The translations under genes and the position numbers were made by a program. 64,000 nucleotides of DNA, taken from Albibacterium sp035514885 (GTDB lineage Bacteria > Bacteroidota > Bacteroidia > Sphingobacteriales > Sphingobacteriaceae). The notes under the pieces were generated by a model. That model saw only the letters and a program-made list of their open reading frames with translations, was not told the origin of the DNA and did not search any database. The stretch is from NCBI RefSeq assembly GCF_035514885.1, contig NZ_DATJCH010000022.1:77272-141271 (forward strand). The letters run 5' to 3'. Below are positions 1 to 8,187 of the stretch, piece by piece. Positions within the stretch are counted from its first letter, which is position 1. Each line of letters starts with the position of its first letter.

Positions 1-118
1 TGAGATCAGGTGCTAATATCAGCAACAAAAACCACCACCATGCAAAGTCAGTATGACTGAATAAGAAAATTGAGAAAATAAATAAAGCAATGTATTCTAA
101 CTTAATTAAATTGTTCAT
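1..118 (-). CDS. DUF4260 family membrane protein, partial (runs off the left edge)
   Basis: Reading leftwards from an ATG at 118, the frame stays open to the window edge for 39 codons. The peptide starts MNNLIKLEYIALFIFS and continues with a DFAWWWF stretch followed by LAPDL. This pattern of a short leader, a hydrophobic helix, a tryptophan cluster and the LAPDL turn is what I know from the N-terminus of DUF4260 proteins, small multi-pass membrane proteins of unknown function. Only the first third or so is present. It shares its upstream region (119-268) with the 3' end of the FTR1 gene, so it has its own promoter there. Confidence 0.6.
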   Translation of the reverse strand, partial: MNNLIKLEYIALFIFSIFLFSHTDFAWWWFLLLILAPDL

Positions 119-268
119 ATTTTGAATTTGAACCTAAAAATAGATATAATATTGAATTCTAATCACTGTTTGACCACTGTACAGCTAAAAACTAAGCATC
201 AAGAATTTACCTAGCTTCTATTTTTTCAAGCAATAAGTTCCATTGTGTGTTAAAAAAGGTGTAATAGT

Positions 269-2203
269 TTAATTATTCTGGTTTTCAGATTTGACAGTAG
301 ATATTACTCGTTTTGGACGATCAGCATAGATCCACAAAGCAATCGTTAGTAAGATGGTAAGTATTTGTGCGGTTAAAGATTGCACGGTTGGATAAATTCC
401 TAATGGTTCAAAACGGAGCCAATCACTTACCATGTTCATCCCAATAATACCAGCTTCTTGCAAAGCAGAAAAACCTTTTCCTACTAAAACAATCGCAAGA
501 ATTGCCATGGTAAAAGCAGAAATTTTAAAGATCTGTTTAATAGGTATACGTTTTGAATAGTACATCATCAATATTGTAAACGCAATAATAATGATTGTCG
601 AGCTTAATAAAGCCCAACCTATTGGAGAACCGTTGCCTTCCGGAACATCCAGTTTAAGTGCCGTTAAGAAAAGTATAACTTCAAAGACTTCCCGGAATAC
701 AACTATGAATGAGAAAATCATTAATCCCCACCAATTCCCAGATTTTGATATCTTATTAATTTTAACTTCAATAAATTCCTTCCATTTTTTAACCTCAGAT
801 TTACTATGGAGCCAAGTACCCATATATATGAGAACAAACACAGCAATTAAGGAGCCTACTCCTTCCATCATTTCACGACTGCTACCACTGATTTTCACAA
901 GCTGATCTACAAAAAACCAGCTAATTACACCGATTACAAGTGCGGCTATCCAGCCAAAATGAAGAAATTTTATAGCCTTTTTAATCTTCAGCGGCCGAAG
1001 AATACTTAAGATAACTATAATAATAAGCAGTGCTTCTAAGGCTTCTCTTAAAAGTATAGACAAAGCAGCCCAAAAAGTAAAACCAAATGAATAAGAATTA
1101 TTATCAAGAGCTCCCTGAGCTTTTATAATTAACTCATTTACATCGCTATAGGTTGATCGAACCAATGACTCATCATTACCCTTTAAGGCATTCCGATAAG
1201 CTAGCATTGCCTTTTCAATGGTAATAACAATGTCTTTATCAACTGCTTTTAATGTGTTTTCTACAATCTCAACACCCTCAAGGTAAGAACTCAAGGCCAA
1301 TTGCTGTGCCCGTCTTTTATCGTTATCTAAGTAAGCCTGCAAAGAAGCATTCAGGTTCTTAGAAGCGATGTCAAGTGGCTGAACACGCTCTGGTTCATAA
1401 TGACGGATTTGACTAAGTGTAATCTCTGGATTCGCTTTCGCCAAGCTAGTTTCCAGTTGCTTATCCGTCCATTTACTAACACTATCCAAGTTAATTCCGG
1501 AAGGTAAGTTTGCTAATTTACCGTCAGCTTCTTGATGACTAAGCGACATAATGTAAAAAGAAACATCCCATAATTCTGCTTCTGAAAGTTCCGTAAAAGA
1601 ACGCATTGCTGTACCCTCTAATCCTAACTTTGCAACATTATAGGCTTGTACGGCTGTAAGATTCTTTAGCGTAGCGGGGTCATGAAAATTAGTAGGTCCG
1701 GGATCTAAACTCGCCGCAAGAATACCATCCCCTTTCCCCTGGGTACCATGACAGGATTGACAGTTATCGTTATAAATCATCATTCCCGACTTCAGGTCAG
1801 GCCATTGATCGGGTGTTACCTTTATAAGACCCAAGCCTAATATCTTTTCCTTTATATCTCTGGCTTGAATTTCTATTGCATTTTGATCAGCTTTAGTTTG
1901 AATCAACGTTTTCAACTTTTCTAATTCCGATCTTAGCTTCTTAAAGGCTGGATTATTAACCTGTGGGTTAAGGTTCTCATGATAGGTAATGCAAGTTTGT
2001 GTAAATTCAGAAATCTCTTCAAACTCAGCTTGGTTGATAATTTTACCATCTGCTACCGCACCTTCATAATCTTTTGCAATGTAATCTAACAAAGTCACTA
2101 AGGTTCTAGCTTCCTTTTCATTTACACCGGTTTGAGCCGAAGCATTAAAAGGATTAACCAAAAAAAGAATAAAAAGCAAAAGTGCAATTCTAGAGAAGTT
2201 CAT
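269..2203 (-). CDS. Cytochrome c / FTR1 family iron permease fusion
   Basis: A 644-residue envelope protein predicted to move ferrous or ferric iron across the inner membrane. The start is taken as the ATG at 2203; an in-frame TTG six codons earlier would put charged residues in front of a normal signal peptide (residues 1-23). A c-type haem motif CQSCH lies at 148-152 with the spacing of a class I cytochrome. A linker of about 200 residues follows, then an FTR1 membrane domain with seven likely helices and the two REXXE iron-binding motifs REALE (386-390) and REVFE (504-508). FTR1 permeases normally work with an oxidase or cytochrome partner; here the haem domain is fused in. A half-conserved iron-type dyad at 2302-2318 lies about 100 bp upstream, which fits iron control. 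The exact electron route is not known. Confidence 0.9.
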   Translation of the reverse strand: MNFSRIALLLFILFLVNPFNASAQTGVNEKEARTLVTLLDYIAKDYEGAVADGKIINQAEFEEISEFTQTCITYHENLNPQVNNPAFKKLRSELEKLKTLIQTKADQNAIEIQARDIKEKILGLGLIKVTPDQWPDLKSGMMIYNDNCQSCHGTQGKGDGILAASLDPGPTNFHDPATLKNLTAVQAYNVAKLGLEGTAMRSFTELSEAELWDVSFYIMSLSHQEADGKLANLPSGINLDSVSKWTDKQLETSLAKANPEITLSQIRHYEPERVQPLDIASKNLNASLQAYLDNDKRRAQQLALSSYLEGVEIVENTLKAVDKDIVITIEKAMLAYRNALKGNDESLVRSTYSDVNELIIKAQGALDNNSYSFGFTFWAALSILLREALEALLIIIVILSILRPLKIKKAIKFLHFGWIAALVIGVISWFFVDQLVKISGSSREMMEGVGSLIAVFVLIYMGTWLHSKSEVKKWKEFIEVKINKISKSGNWWGLMIFSFIVVFREVFEVILFLTALKLDVPEGNGSPIGWALLSSTIIIIAFTILMMYYSKRIPIKQIFKISAFTMAILAIVLVGKGFSALQEAGIIGMNMVSDWLRFEPLGIYPTVQSLTAQILTILLTIALWIYADRPKRVISTVKSENQNN

Positions 2204-2301
2204 TTTATAAGAATCTAGCAATTATTCTACGAATAACCACCTGTCTTTTTTGTTGTTAGCAATAAGGCAAGCTTTAAGAAATATGAACAAAGATATAACT
2301 A

Positions 2302-2318
2302 TTTAGAATGATTAAAAA
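2302..2318. promoter_or_regulatory. Candidate iron-responsive operator upstream of the FTR1 gene
   Basis: The sequence matches the left half TTTAGAAT perfectly, then a central G, then ATTAAAAA, which matches six of eight positions of ATTCTAAA. The same 17-bp dyad occurs twice before the PepSY gene and twice between the TonB receptor and the AraC gene. The regulator is unknown; a Fur/DtxR-type repressor or the AraC protein in this window are both possible. Confidence 0.4.
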
Positions 2319-2420
2319 TAATATATCAAACATTATTAAATAGTTAATAATAGTTTATAGCCTATAATAAATGTTTGTTTATATTGAGATTCTCAATTAT
2401 AAACAAGGGTGAAATTTAAA

Positions 2421-2861
2421 ATGTTAATTAAAGAATATAAGGATTCTGATAAAGCTGAAGTTATAAACTTGTTAAAAATGAACACGCCTCTTTACTTCTC
2501 CCCTGAAGAGGAAAAGGATTTAGTATATTATTTAAATAATGAGATTGAAAAGTACTATGTTATCGAGGTAAACAAGGAAATAATAGGCTGTGGAGGAATA
2601 AATTTTGAAAATGATAAGACGACTGGAATAATAAGCTGGGACATTTTGCATCCAGAATTTCAAAAGAAAGGTTATGGAACTTTATTGTTAAAATATAGAA
2701 TAGGTATTTTAAGTTCGATGAAAACGATAAAGACAATCACAGTTAGAACCACGCAGTTAACACATGAGTTTTACCAAAAAAACGGATTCATACTTAAAGA
2801 AGTTGAAAAGAATTACTGGGCTGTGGGATTCGACCTATACAAAATGGAATATAAAAAATAA
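2421..2861 (+). CDS. GNAT family N-acetyltransferase
   Basis: A 146-residue protein with the GNAT fold: an N-terminal helix-rich part, the strand IGCGGINFE, and the acetyl-CoA loop in the form HPEFQKKGYGTLLL near residue 85, equal to the Q/RxxGxG/A signature. The C-terminal strand FYQKNGFI is also typical. The substrate cannot be told from sequence. A GTG four codons upstream (2409) is in frame, but the ATG at 2421 gives the usual GNAT N-terminus and is preferred. It ends nine bases before the MFS gene, so the two are probably co-transcribed and the enzyme may modify a compound the transporter exports, though this is only inference. Confidence 0.85.
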   Translation: MLIKEYKDSDKAEVINLLKMNTPLYFSPEEEKDLVYYLNNEIEKYYVIEVNKEIIGCGGINFENDKTTGIISWDILHPEFQKKGYGTLLLKYRIGILSSMKTIKTITVRTTQLTHEFYQKNGFILKEVEKNYWAVGFDLYKMEYKK

Positions 2862-2870
2862 AAATCACAA

Positions 2871-4295
2871 ATGAATATAGTTGCAAAACAGGCAACCTGG
2901 AAAGAATTATTTAGCGGCCAAAACGGATTAAAGGCTATTGCCTTGGCAGCAGGGGTCATATTACATGCAACAGATGTTTTTCTAGCCACTACCATTATGC
3001 CATCTGTTATTGATGATATCGGCGGACTTGCATTCTATTCATGGGCAACTACTGCTTATGTTGTAGCAGCCATTATAGGTTCAGTATTATCTTCTCGTAA
3101 CTTATTAAAAAATGGACCCAGAACAAGCTATCGGGGAGCCATATTTCTTTTTACAAGTGGTGCATTATTATGTGCCATAGCCCCTTATATGTATGTATTT
3201 TTAATAGGAAGATTTATACAAGGCATAGGAGGCGGACTGTTGTTTGCCCTATCCTATGCAATGGTTAATGAGGTTTTTGAAAAACGTTTCTGGCCGAGAG
3301 CAATGGCTTTAATTTCAGCGATGTGGGGTGTAGCAACATTCATAGGTCCATTTATTGGGGGTGTTTTTGCGGAATACAGCCATTGGCGTATGGCATTTGT
3401 TACGTTAGCGGTAATTGCAATGAGTTTATTATTTCTGACAGAGAGGATATTGCCAAAGAAACTGGCGGTTATAGATGAGAAAGCATCTCTCCCCTGGATG
3501 CAACTTATGTTAATTACCCTAGCTGCATTAACTGTATCAGGCGGAGCCGCCAGCCAGCATATAATTTTGAATGTGGGTAGTATTTTAATCGCAGGCATAC
3601 TACTTTTCTGGACAGTAAAGTTAGATAAGAAAGCTAACAATCGATTATTACCACGTGGAAGTTATGATCTTACCAAAACTCTGGGAGCAACATATCTTGT
3701 CATTGCACTAATAAATAGCAGTACGGCAGTCGAAATTTATATTCCTTACTTTTTCAAAGTGATTCATCAATATTCTCCACTTTTAGCTGGCTATCTCACA
3801 GTTCTTATTGCTGTGGGTTGGACCACTGCTTCTATCCTTTTTTCAGGTATTTCATTGAATAAGGTACGGGTCAGTATTCTTATGGGACTCAGCTGTCTTT
3901 TTATCGGAATATGTGGATTATCACTAATTATGCCCTCTCAAGATCTTTCTCATACAGTATTCTTTATCCTGATCTCTATTTGCCTGCTTATGATTGGAAT
4001 GGGGATTGGAATAGGTTGGCCACATTTATTAACTCGTGTTTTAACTTTTGCACCAAAGGATGAAGGTGAAAAAGCTTCAGCCTCAATCACTACAGTACAA
4101 CTTTTATCTACTGCTATTGCAACTGCATTTGCAGGTTTAGTGGTAAATCTTACGGGTTTAATAGAACCAGGAGGCTTAGCTGGAACTCAAAATGCTGCCA
4201 CCTGGTTATTTGGTATTTTTGCTTTAGCACCTTTCACAACTTTCTTTCTACTTTTATTTACTTGGAAAAGAAAAAAAAGGATCAGTAAAAGATGA
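2871..4295 (+). CDS. MFS transporter, drug:H+ antiporter type
   Basis: A 474-residue inner-membrane protein with 12-14 hydrophobic helices. The first helix carries ATDVFLATTIMPSVIDDI, the D-x-T/I-I-x-x-x-x-P pattern of DHA2-type exporters, and GPFIGGVFAEYSHWR in helix 5 matches the antiporter motif C. The motif A loop is modified (SSRNLLKNGPR). Family knowledge suggests proton-driven export of drugs or small metabolites. The gene follows the GNAT gene by nine bases. Its stop at 4295 converges on purC with only nine bases between them and no obvious terminator hairpin. Confidence 0.85.
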   Translation: MNIVAKQATWKELFSGQNGLKAIALAAGVILHATDVFLATTIMPSVIDDIGGLAFYSWATTAYVVAAIIGSVLSSRNLLKNGPRTSYRGAIFLFTSGALLCAIAPYMYVFLIGRFIQGIGGGLLFALSYAMVNEVFEKRFWPRAMALISAMWGVATFIGPFIGGVFAEYSHWRMAFVTLAVIAMSLLFLTERILPKKLAVIDEKASLPWMQLMLITLAALTVSGGAASQHIILNVGSILIAGILLFWTVKLDKKANNRLLPRGSYDLTKTLGATYLVIALINSSTAVEIYIPYFFKVIHQYSPLLAGYLTVLIAVGWTTASILFSGISLNKVRVSILMGLSCLFIGICGLSLIMPSQDLSHTVFFILISICLLMIGMGIGIGWPHLLTRVLTFAPKDEGEKASASITTVQLLSTAIATAFAGLVVNLTGLIEPGGLAGTQNAATWLFGIFALAPFTTFFLLLFTWKRKKRISKR

Positions 4296-4304
4296 GAAAT
4301 AATT

Positions 4305-4988
4305 CTAACCTAAGAAATATCTTTCTAACTCTAAAGGTACAATGTATTCGCCATCTTTATAGACGCGCATATTTCCACCGGATATTTCATCAATCAACAT
4401 GATCTCTCCGGTTGATTTATTTTTACCAAACTCCAGCTTAATATCATAAAGATCCAATCCTTTTTTGGCCAATTCAGATTTGATTAAATCACATATTTTT
4501 CTGGTTAAGGCTTTCACTTCCTGATAAGCATCGTTAGTTAGTATTCCTAACATTGCTAATGTATCTTCAGATATCACAGGATCCCCTCGTTCATCGTCTT
4601 TAATAGTAACTTCAACAAGGGCATTTAACCTTTGTGCTTCATCACAATAAGCAGCATATCTTCTATAAAAACTTCCAACCGCTCTATATCTGCAGATTAC
4701 CTCTAAACCCTTCCCTAATACATCAGCATGCTTCACAATCATACTCACTTCGTTTAGATCCGCAGATACATAATGGGTAGCAATATTGTTAGCTTCTAAT
4801 AATTCGAAGAAATGTTTAGTCATTTTCAATCCGGATTTGCCTGCACCTACAATTGTTAAGCCTACTGTATTTGCGCCAGGATCAAATATACCGTCAGTAC
4901 CGGTAACGTCATCTTTGAACTTTAATAACACTTCATTTTCACCCAAACTGTAAACGTCTTTAGTTTTACCTCTATAAATCAGCTTCAT
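4305..4988 (-). CDS. purC: Phosphoribosylaminoimidazole-succinocarboxamide synthase (SAICAR synthetase)
   Basis: A cytosolic enzyme that joins aspartate to CAIR using ATP in purine synthesis. The N-terminus MKLIYRGKTKDVY is the family start with its nucleotide-binding strand. Further matches are the CRYRAVGSFYRRY segment (the R-N/Y-R-A-G-S motif), LDLYDIKLEFG and the DEISGGNMR signature near the C-terminus. At 227 residues this is the compact form known from Firmicutes and Proteobacteria, whereas many Bacteroidota carry a longer form of about 300 residues. It stands alone, without other pur genes. It may therefore be a second or transferred copy; the rest of the genome would be needed to say. 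Confidence 0.9.
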   Translation of the reverse strand: MKLIYRGKTKDVYSLGENEVLLKFKDDVTGTDGIFDPGANTVGLTIVGAGKSGLKMTKHFFELLEANNIATHYVSADLNEVSMIVKHADVLGKGLEVICRYRAVGSFYRRYAAYCDEAQRLNALVEVTIKDDERGDPVISEDTLAMLGILTNDAYQEVKALTRKICDLIKSELAKKGLDLYDIKLEFGKNKSTGEIMLIDEISGGNMRVYKDGEYIVPLELERYFLG

Positions 4989-5128
4989 AAGAATAGTATA
5001 AATTTGTAAGCGTCAAAATTAATATAATTCCTGAAGTATATTAATTTTGACGGAAATTAGCTTATCTTAAAATAAGGAAACAAAGGGTTTATACTGTTGT
5101 TCATAAACTGATACCAAATCATATACAA

Positions 5129-6769
5129 ATGAAAATAACGCTGGCACAACTTAACTACACAATTGGAGATTTTGCTTATAATACGAAGAAGATCATAGAT
5201 TATATTATCAGAGCAAAAAATGAAGGCGCGGATCTTGTTGTTTTTGCTGAGTTGGCTGTGTGTGGTTACCCTGCTCATGATTTCTTAGAGTTTGATGAAT
5301 TTATTGACCTTTGTGAAAAATCAGCAGAGGAAATTGCTAAACACACCTTCGGAATTGCATGTATTATTGGGATACCTATAAAAAACGAGCAATCTGCAGG
5401 CAAAGATCTATATAATGCAGCTTACTTTATTGAGGAAGGAAATGTAAGAAATATTATTAAAAAGGCGCTTCTACCTAACTATGATATATTTGATGAATAC
5501 CGCTACTTTGAGCCCGCAATAAGCTTTAATTGCATTGAGTTTAAAGGTAAAAAAATTGCACTAACAATTTGTGAGGACTTATGGAATATCAACAGCAATC
5601 CCTTGTATATATCGAACCCAATGGATGAGCTGATCAAACAGAAACCTGATTTGATGATCAATATTGCAGCCTCCCCATTCTCTTATCTACATGATGATGA
5701 ACGGGTAGAAACTTTATCAAAAAGTGCTAAACACTATCAGCTGCCACTTTTATATGTAAATCAGGTTGGGGCACAAACAGAAATTATCTTTGATGGTGGC
5801 TCTTTGGCTTTTGACAAGGATGGAAATTTACTGGATGAAATGATGTATTTCAAAGAAGATTTTAAGATATATGAATTTACTGATAACAAACTACAGGGTT
5901 TAAATCCTATAAACCATCAAATAGTACCTGATATTGCGCAAATTCATGATGCACTAGTTTTAGGCATAAAAGATTATTTTGATAAATCAGGATTCAAGAA
6001 AGCTGTACTTGGCTTATCAGGAGGAATAGACTCTGCAGTTGTGTGTGCGTTAGCTTGTCGTGCACTAGGTCCGGAAAATGTAATGGCTGTATTAATGCCC
6101 TCAAAATATTCTACAGACCATTCTATTGATGATGCGATGGACTTGGTTAATAATATAGGTTGCAGGCATGAAATCATACCTATAAAAGAAGCAACAGATG
6201 CATTTGATAATATGCTCGCTCCGGCTTTTCAAGGTTTGCCTTTTAATATAGCGGAAGAAAATATACAAGCCAGGGTTAGAGGAATACTTGTTATGGCAAT
6301 GTCTAACAAATTCGGATATATTGTACTTAATACTTCAAATAAAAGTGAATGTGCAGTGGGTTATGGTACACTATACGGTGATATGTGTGGTGCAATAGCT
6401 GTGATTGGTGATGTTTATAAAACTCAGATCTACCAATTAGCTCAATTTATAAATAAAGATGGTATCGTAATCCCTGTAAATTCAATCGCGAAACCTCCTT
6501 CAGCAGAACTTCGGCCAGATCAAAAAGATTCAGATTCACTTCCTGATTATGATCAATTAGACAAAATTCTCTTACAGTATGTTGAATTAAAGAAAAGTTC
6601 TGATGCAATCGTTGAACAAGGCTTTCAAGAAGAGCTTGTTAAGAGAGTAATAAAGATGGTCAACTCAGCAGAGTTTAAAAGACATCAAACAGCGCCAATC
6701 TTACGAGTTTCTCCTAAGGCATTCGGGATGGGTAGAAGGATGCCTATTGTAGCCAAATATCTTTCTTAG
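5129..6769 (+). CDS. nadE: Glutamine-dependent NAD+ synthetase
   Basis: A two-domain cytosolic enzyme that amidates NaAD to NAD+ with ammonia released from glutamine. The N-terminal nitrilase domain (1 to about 255) shows the catalytic triad: Glu41 in FAELAVCGYP, Lys112 in KKALLPNYD and Cys148 in LTICEDLW. The C-terminal synthetase domain has the ATP-pyrophosphatase loop SGGIDS at 297-302, SNKSECAVGYGTLYGD and the end segment RRMPI. The length of 546 is normal for the short bacterial fused type. Transcription runs alone from the purC-nadE divergent region (4989-5128) and ends at the hairpin at 6775-6806. Confidence 0.95.
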   Translation: MKITLAQLNYTIGDFAYNTKKIIDYIIRAKNEGADLVVFAELAVCGYPAHDFLEFDEFIDLCEKSAEEIAKHTFGIACIIGIPIKNEQSAGKDLYNAAYFIEEGNVRNIIKKALLPNYDIFDEYRYFEPAISFNCIEFKGKKIALTICEDLWNINSNPLYISNPMDELIKQKPDLMINIAASPFSYLHDDERVETLSKSAKHYQLPLLYVNQVGAQTEIIFDGGSLAFDKDGNLLDEMMYFKEDFKIYEFTDNKLQGLNPINHQIVPDIAQIHDALVLGIKDYFDKSGFKKAVLGLSGGIDSAVVCALACRALGPENVMAVLMPSKYSTDHSIDDAMDLVNNIGCRHEIIPIKEATDAFDNMLAPAFQGLPFNIAEENIQARVRGILVMAMSNKFGYIVLNTSNKSECAVGYGTLYGDMCGAIAVIGDVYKTQIYQLAQFINKDGIVIPVNSIAKPPSAELRPDQKDSDSLPDYDQLDKILLQYVELKKSSDAIVEQGFQEELVKRVIKMVNSAEFKRHQTAPILRVSPKAFGMGRRMPIVAKYLS

Positions 6770-6774
6770 AGAGT

Positions 6775-6806
6775 AAAAAAGGCTGCCTAATTAAGGCAAC
6801 CTTTTT
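6775..6806. terminator. Bidirectional intrinsic terminator between nadE and amt
   Basis: Six A residues, the arm GGCTGCC, a seven-base loop, the arm GGCAACC and five T residues. In the plus-strand RNA one pair is a C.A mismatch; in the minus-strand RNA the same position is a U.G wobble, so the hairpin is stronger for the amt transcript. It sits between the converging nadE and amt genes. Confidence 0.8.
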
Positions 6807-6833
6807 GAACAAACCTAACTAACCAATTAAAAA

Positions 6834-8138
6834 CTATAATTCTTCATCGTGTTGACTCTTATCTAAGCCAACCAACTCTGCATTATCAGAAACCCTTAAT
6901 GTACTGATCGAATCTGTTATTTTAAGTAGCAACAATGAACCAAAAAATGCAAAGAGTGAAACTGCAACCAAGGCTATCACATGAGCACTGAATAATCCGG
7001 TTTCACCAAAAAACAAACCATTAGTCGTAACCGCACCGTTTACAGAACTAGTTGCAAATACACCTGTTAAAAGCATACCTACCATACCTCCTACCCCATG
7101 ACATGGAAAAACATCAAGCGTATCATCTATTCCTTTACGGGTTCTCCAAAGAGAAACAAGATTGCTAATAACTGCTGCAACAATACCAATCACCAACGAA
7201 TGTGGAATTGTAACATATCCTGCAGCAGGGGTGATGGCAACTAAACCTACAACAGCTCCAATACAAGCGCCCATAGCTGAAGGTTTTTTACCTCTCAGGA
7301 TATCAAAGAATATCCATGCCATAGCTGCAGCGGCTGATGCTGTAGTGGTGGTAGCAAATGCGGATGCAGCAAGCCCGTTAGCTCCTCCTGCAGATCCTGC
7401 GTTAAATCCAAACCATCCAAACCAAAGTAAGCCAGTTCCTAAAATAACATAACTTATTCTGGCAGGAGAATGTGTAGTCTCTGTTCTTTTTTTAAGGTAT
7501 AATGCAGAAGCTAACGCGGCCCAGCCTGCAGACATATGTACTACCGTTCCTCCTGCAAAATCTAAAACACCTATTCCGGCTAATAAACCTGATGGATGCC
7601 ACGTCGCATGTGCTAATGGCGAATAAATAAAAATCATGAACAGTGTAATAAAAATCAAGTAAGAATTAAAACGAACTCTTTCTGCAAATGCTCCTGTAAT
7701 TAAAGCAGGTGTGATAACTGCAAATTTTAACTGAAACATAGCAAACAGTGCGATAGGCACAGTTGGCATTGCAGGCCAGACATTATTGCCGAGCATACCC
7801 TTCATCATGAAGAATGTTGAAGGGTTTCCTACAATTCCGCCAATATCATCTCCAAAGGCTAAACTAAATCCAAAAACCACCCATAAAATAGTTATCAAAC
7901 CCATACAGACAAAACTCTGTAGCATGGTTGAAATTACATTTTTCTTGCGGACCATACCTCCGTAAAAGAAGGCTAACCCTGGTGTCATCAACAATACAAG
8001 CGCAGCCGACATTAACAACCAGGCCGTATCGCCTGTATCAATAGTGCCTTCCGTCATTGTTGTTACTTCTGTTGCTGGAGATACTAATGCTATAATAAGT
8101 GCGATAAGTAGGGCTCCGAATGGTACATATTTTTTCAT
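6834..8138 (-). CDS. amt: Ammonium transporter (Amt/MEP/Rh family)
   Basis: An inner-membrane ammonium channel of 434 residues with an N-terminal signal-like helix followed by the usual 11 membrane segments. DTAWLLMSAALVLLMTPGLA and FFYGGMVRKKN form the Amt start signature. Two pore histidines are visible in VVHMSAGWAAL and FPCHGVGGM. The gene starts 49 bp after the glnN stop on the same strand, so the two form an ammonium assimilation unit. No PII (glnB/glnK) gene is next to it, unlike many amt loci. Transcripts end at the hairpin at 6775-6806. Confidence 0.95.
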   Translation of the reverse strand: MKKYVPFGALLIALIIALVSPATEVTTMTEGTIDTGDTAWLLMSAALVLLMTPGLAFFYGGMVRKKNVISTMLQSFVCMGLITILWVVFGFSLAFGDDIGGIVGNPSTFFMMKGMLGNNVWPAMPTVPIALFAMFQLKFAVITPALITGAFAERVRFNSYLIFITLFMIFIYSPLAHATWHPSGLLAGIGVLDFAGGTVVHMSAGWAALASALYLKKRTETTHSPARISYVILGTGLLWFGWFGFNAGSAGGANGLAASAFATTTTASAAAAMAWIFFDILRGKKPSAMGACIGAVVGLVAITPAAGYVTIPHSLVIGIVAAVISNLVSLWRTRKGIDDTLDVFPCHGVGGMVGMLLTGVFATSSVNGAVTTNGLFFGETGLFSAHVIALVAVSLFAFFGSLLLLKITDSISTLRVSDNAELVGLDKSQHDEEL

Positions 8139-8187
8139 TTTTCGCTAATTAATTAAGTATATATTGAACCTTGTGAATTTGAAATGC

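Noticed and set aside
7162..7452. A 96-residue plus-strand ORF opposite amt
   Set aside because: It is antisense to a clear transporter gene and its alanine/proline-rich product has no protein-like pattern.
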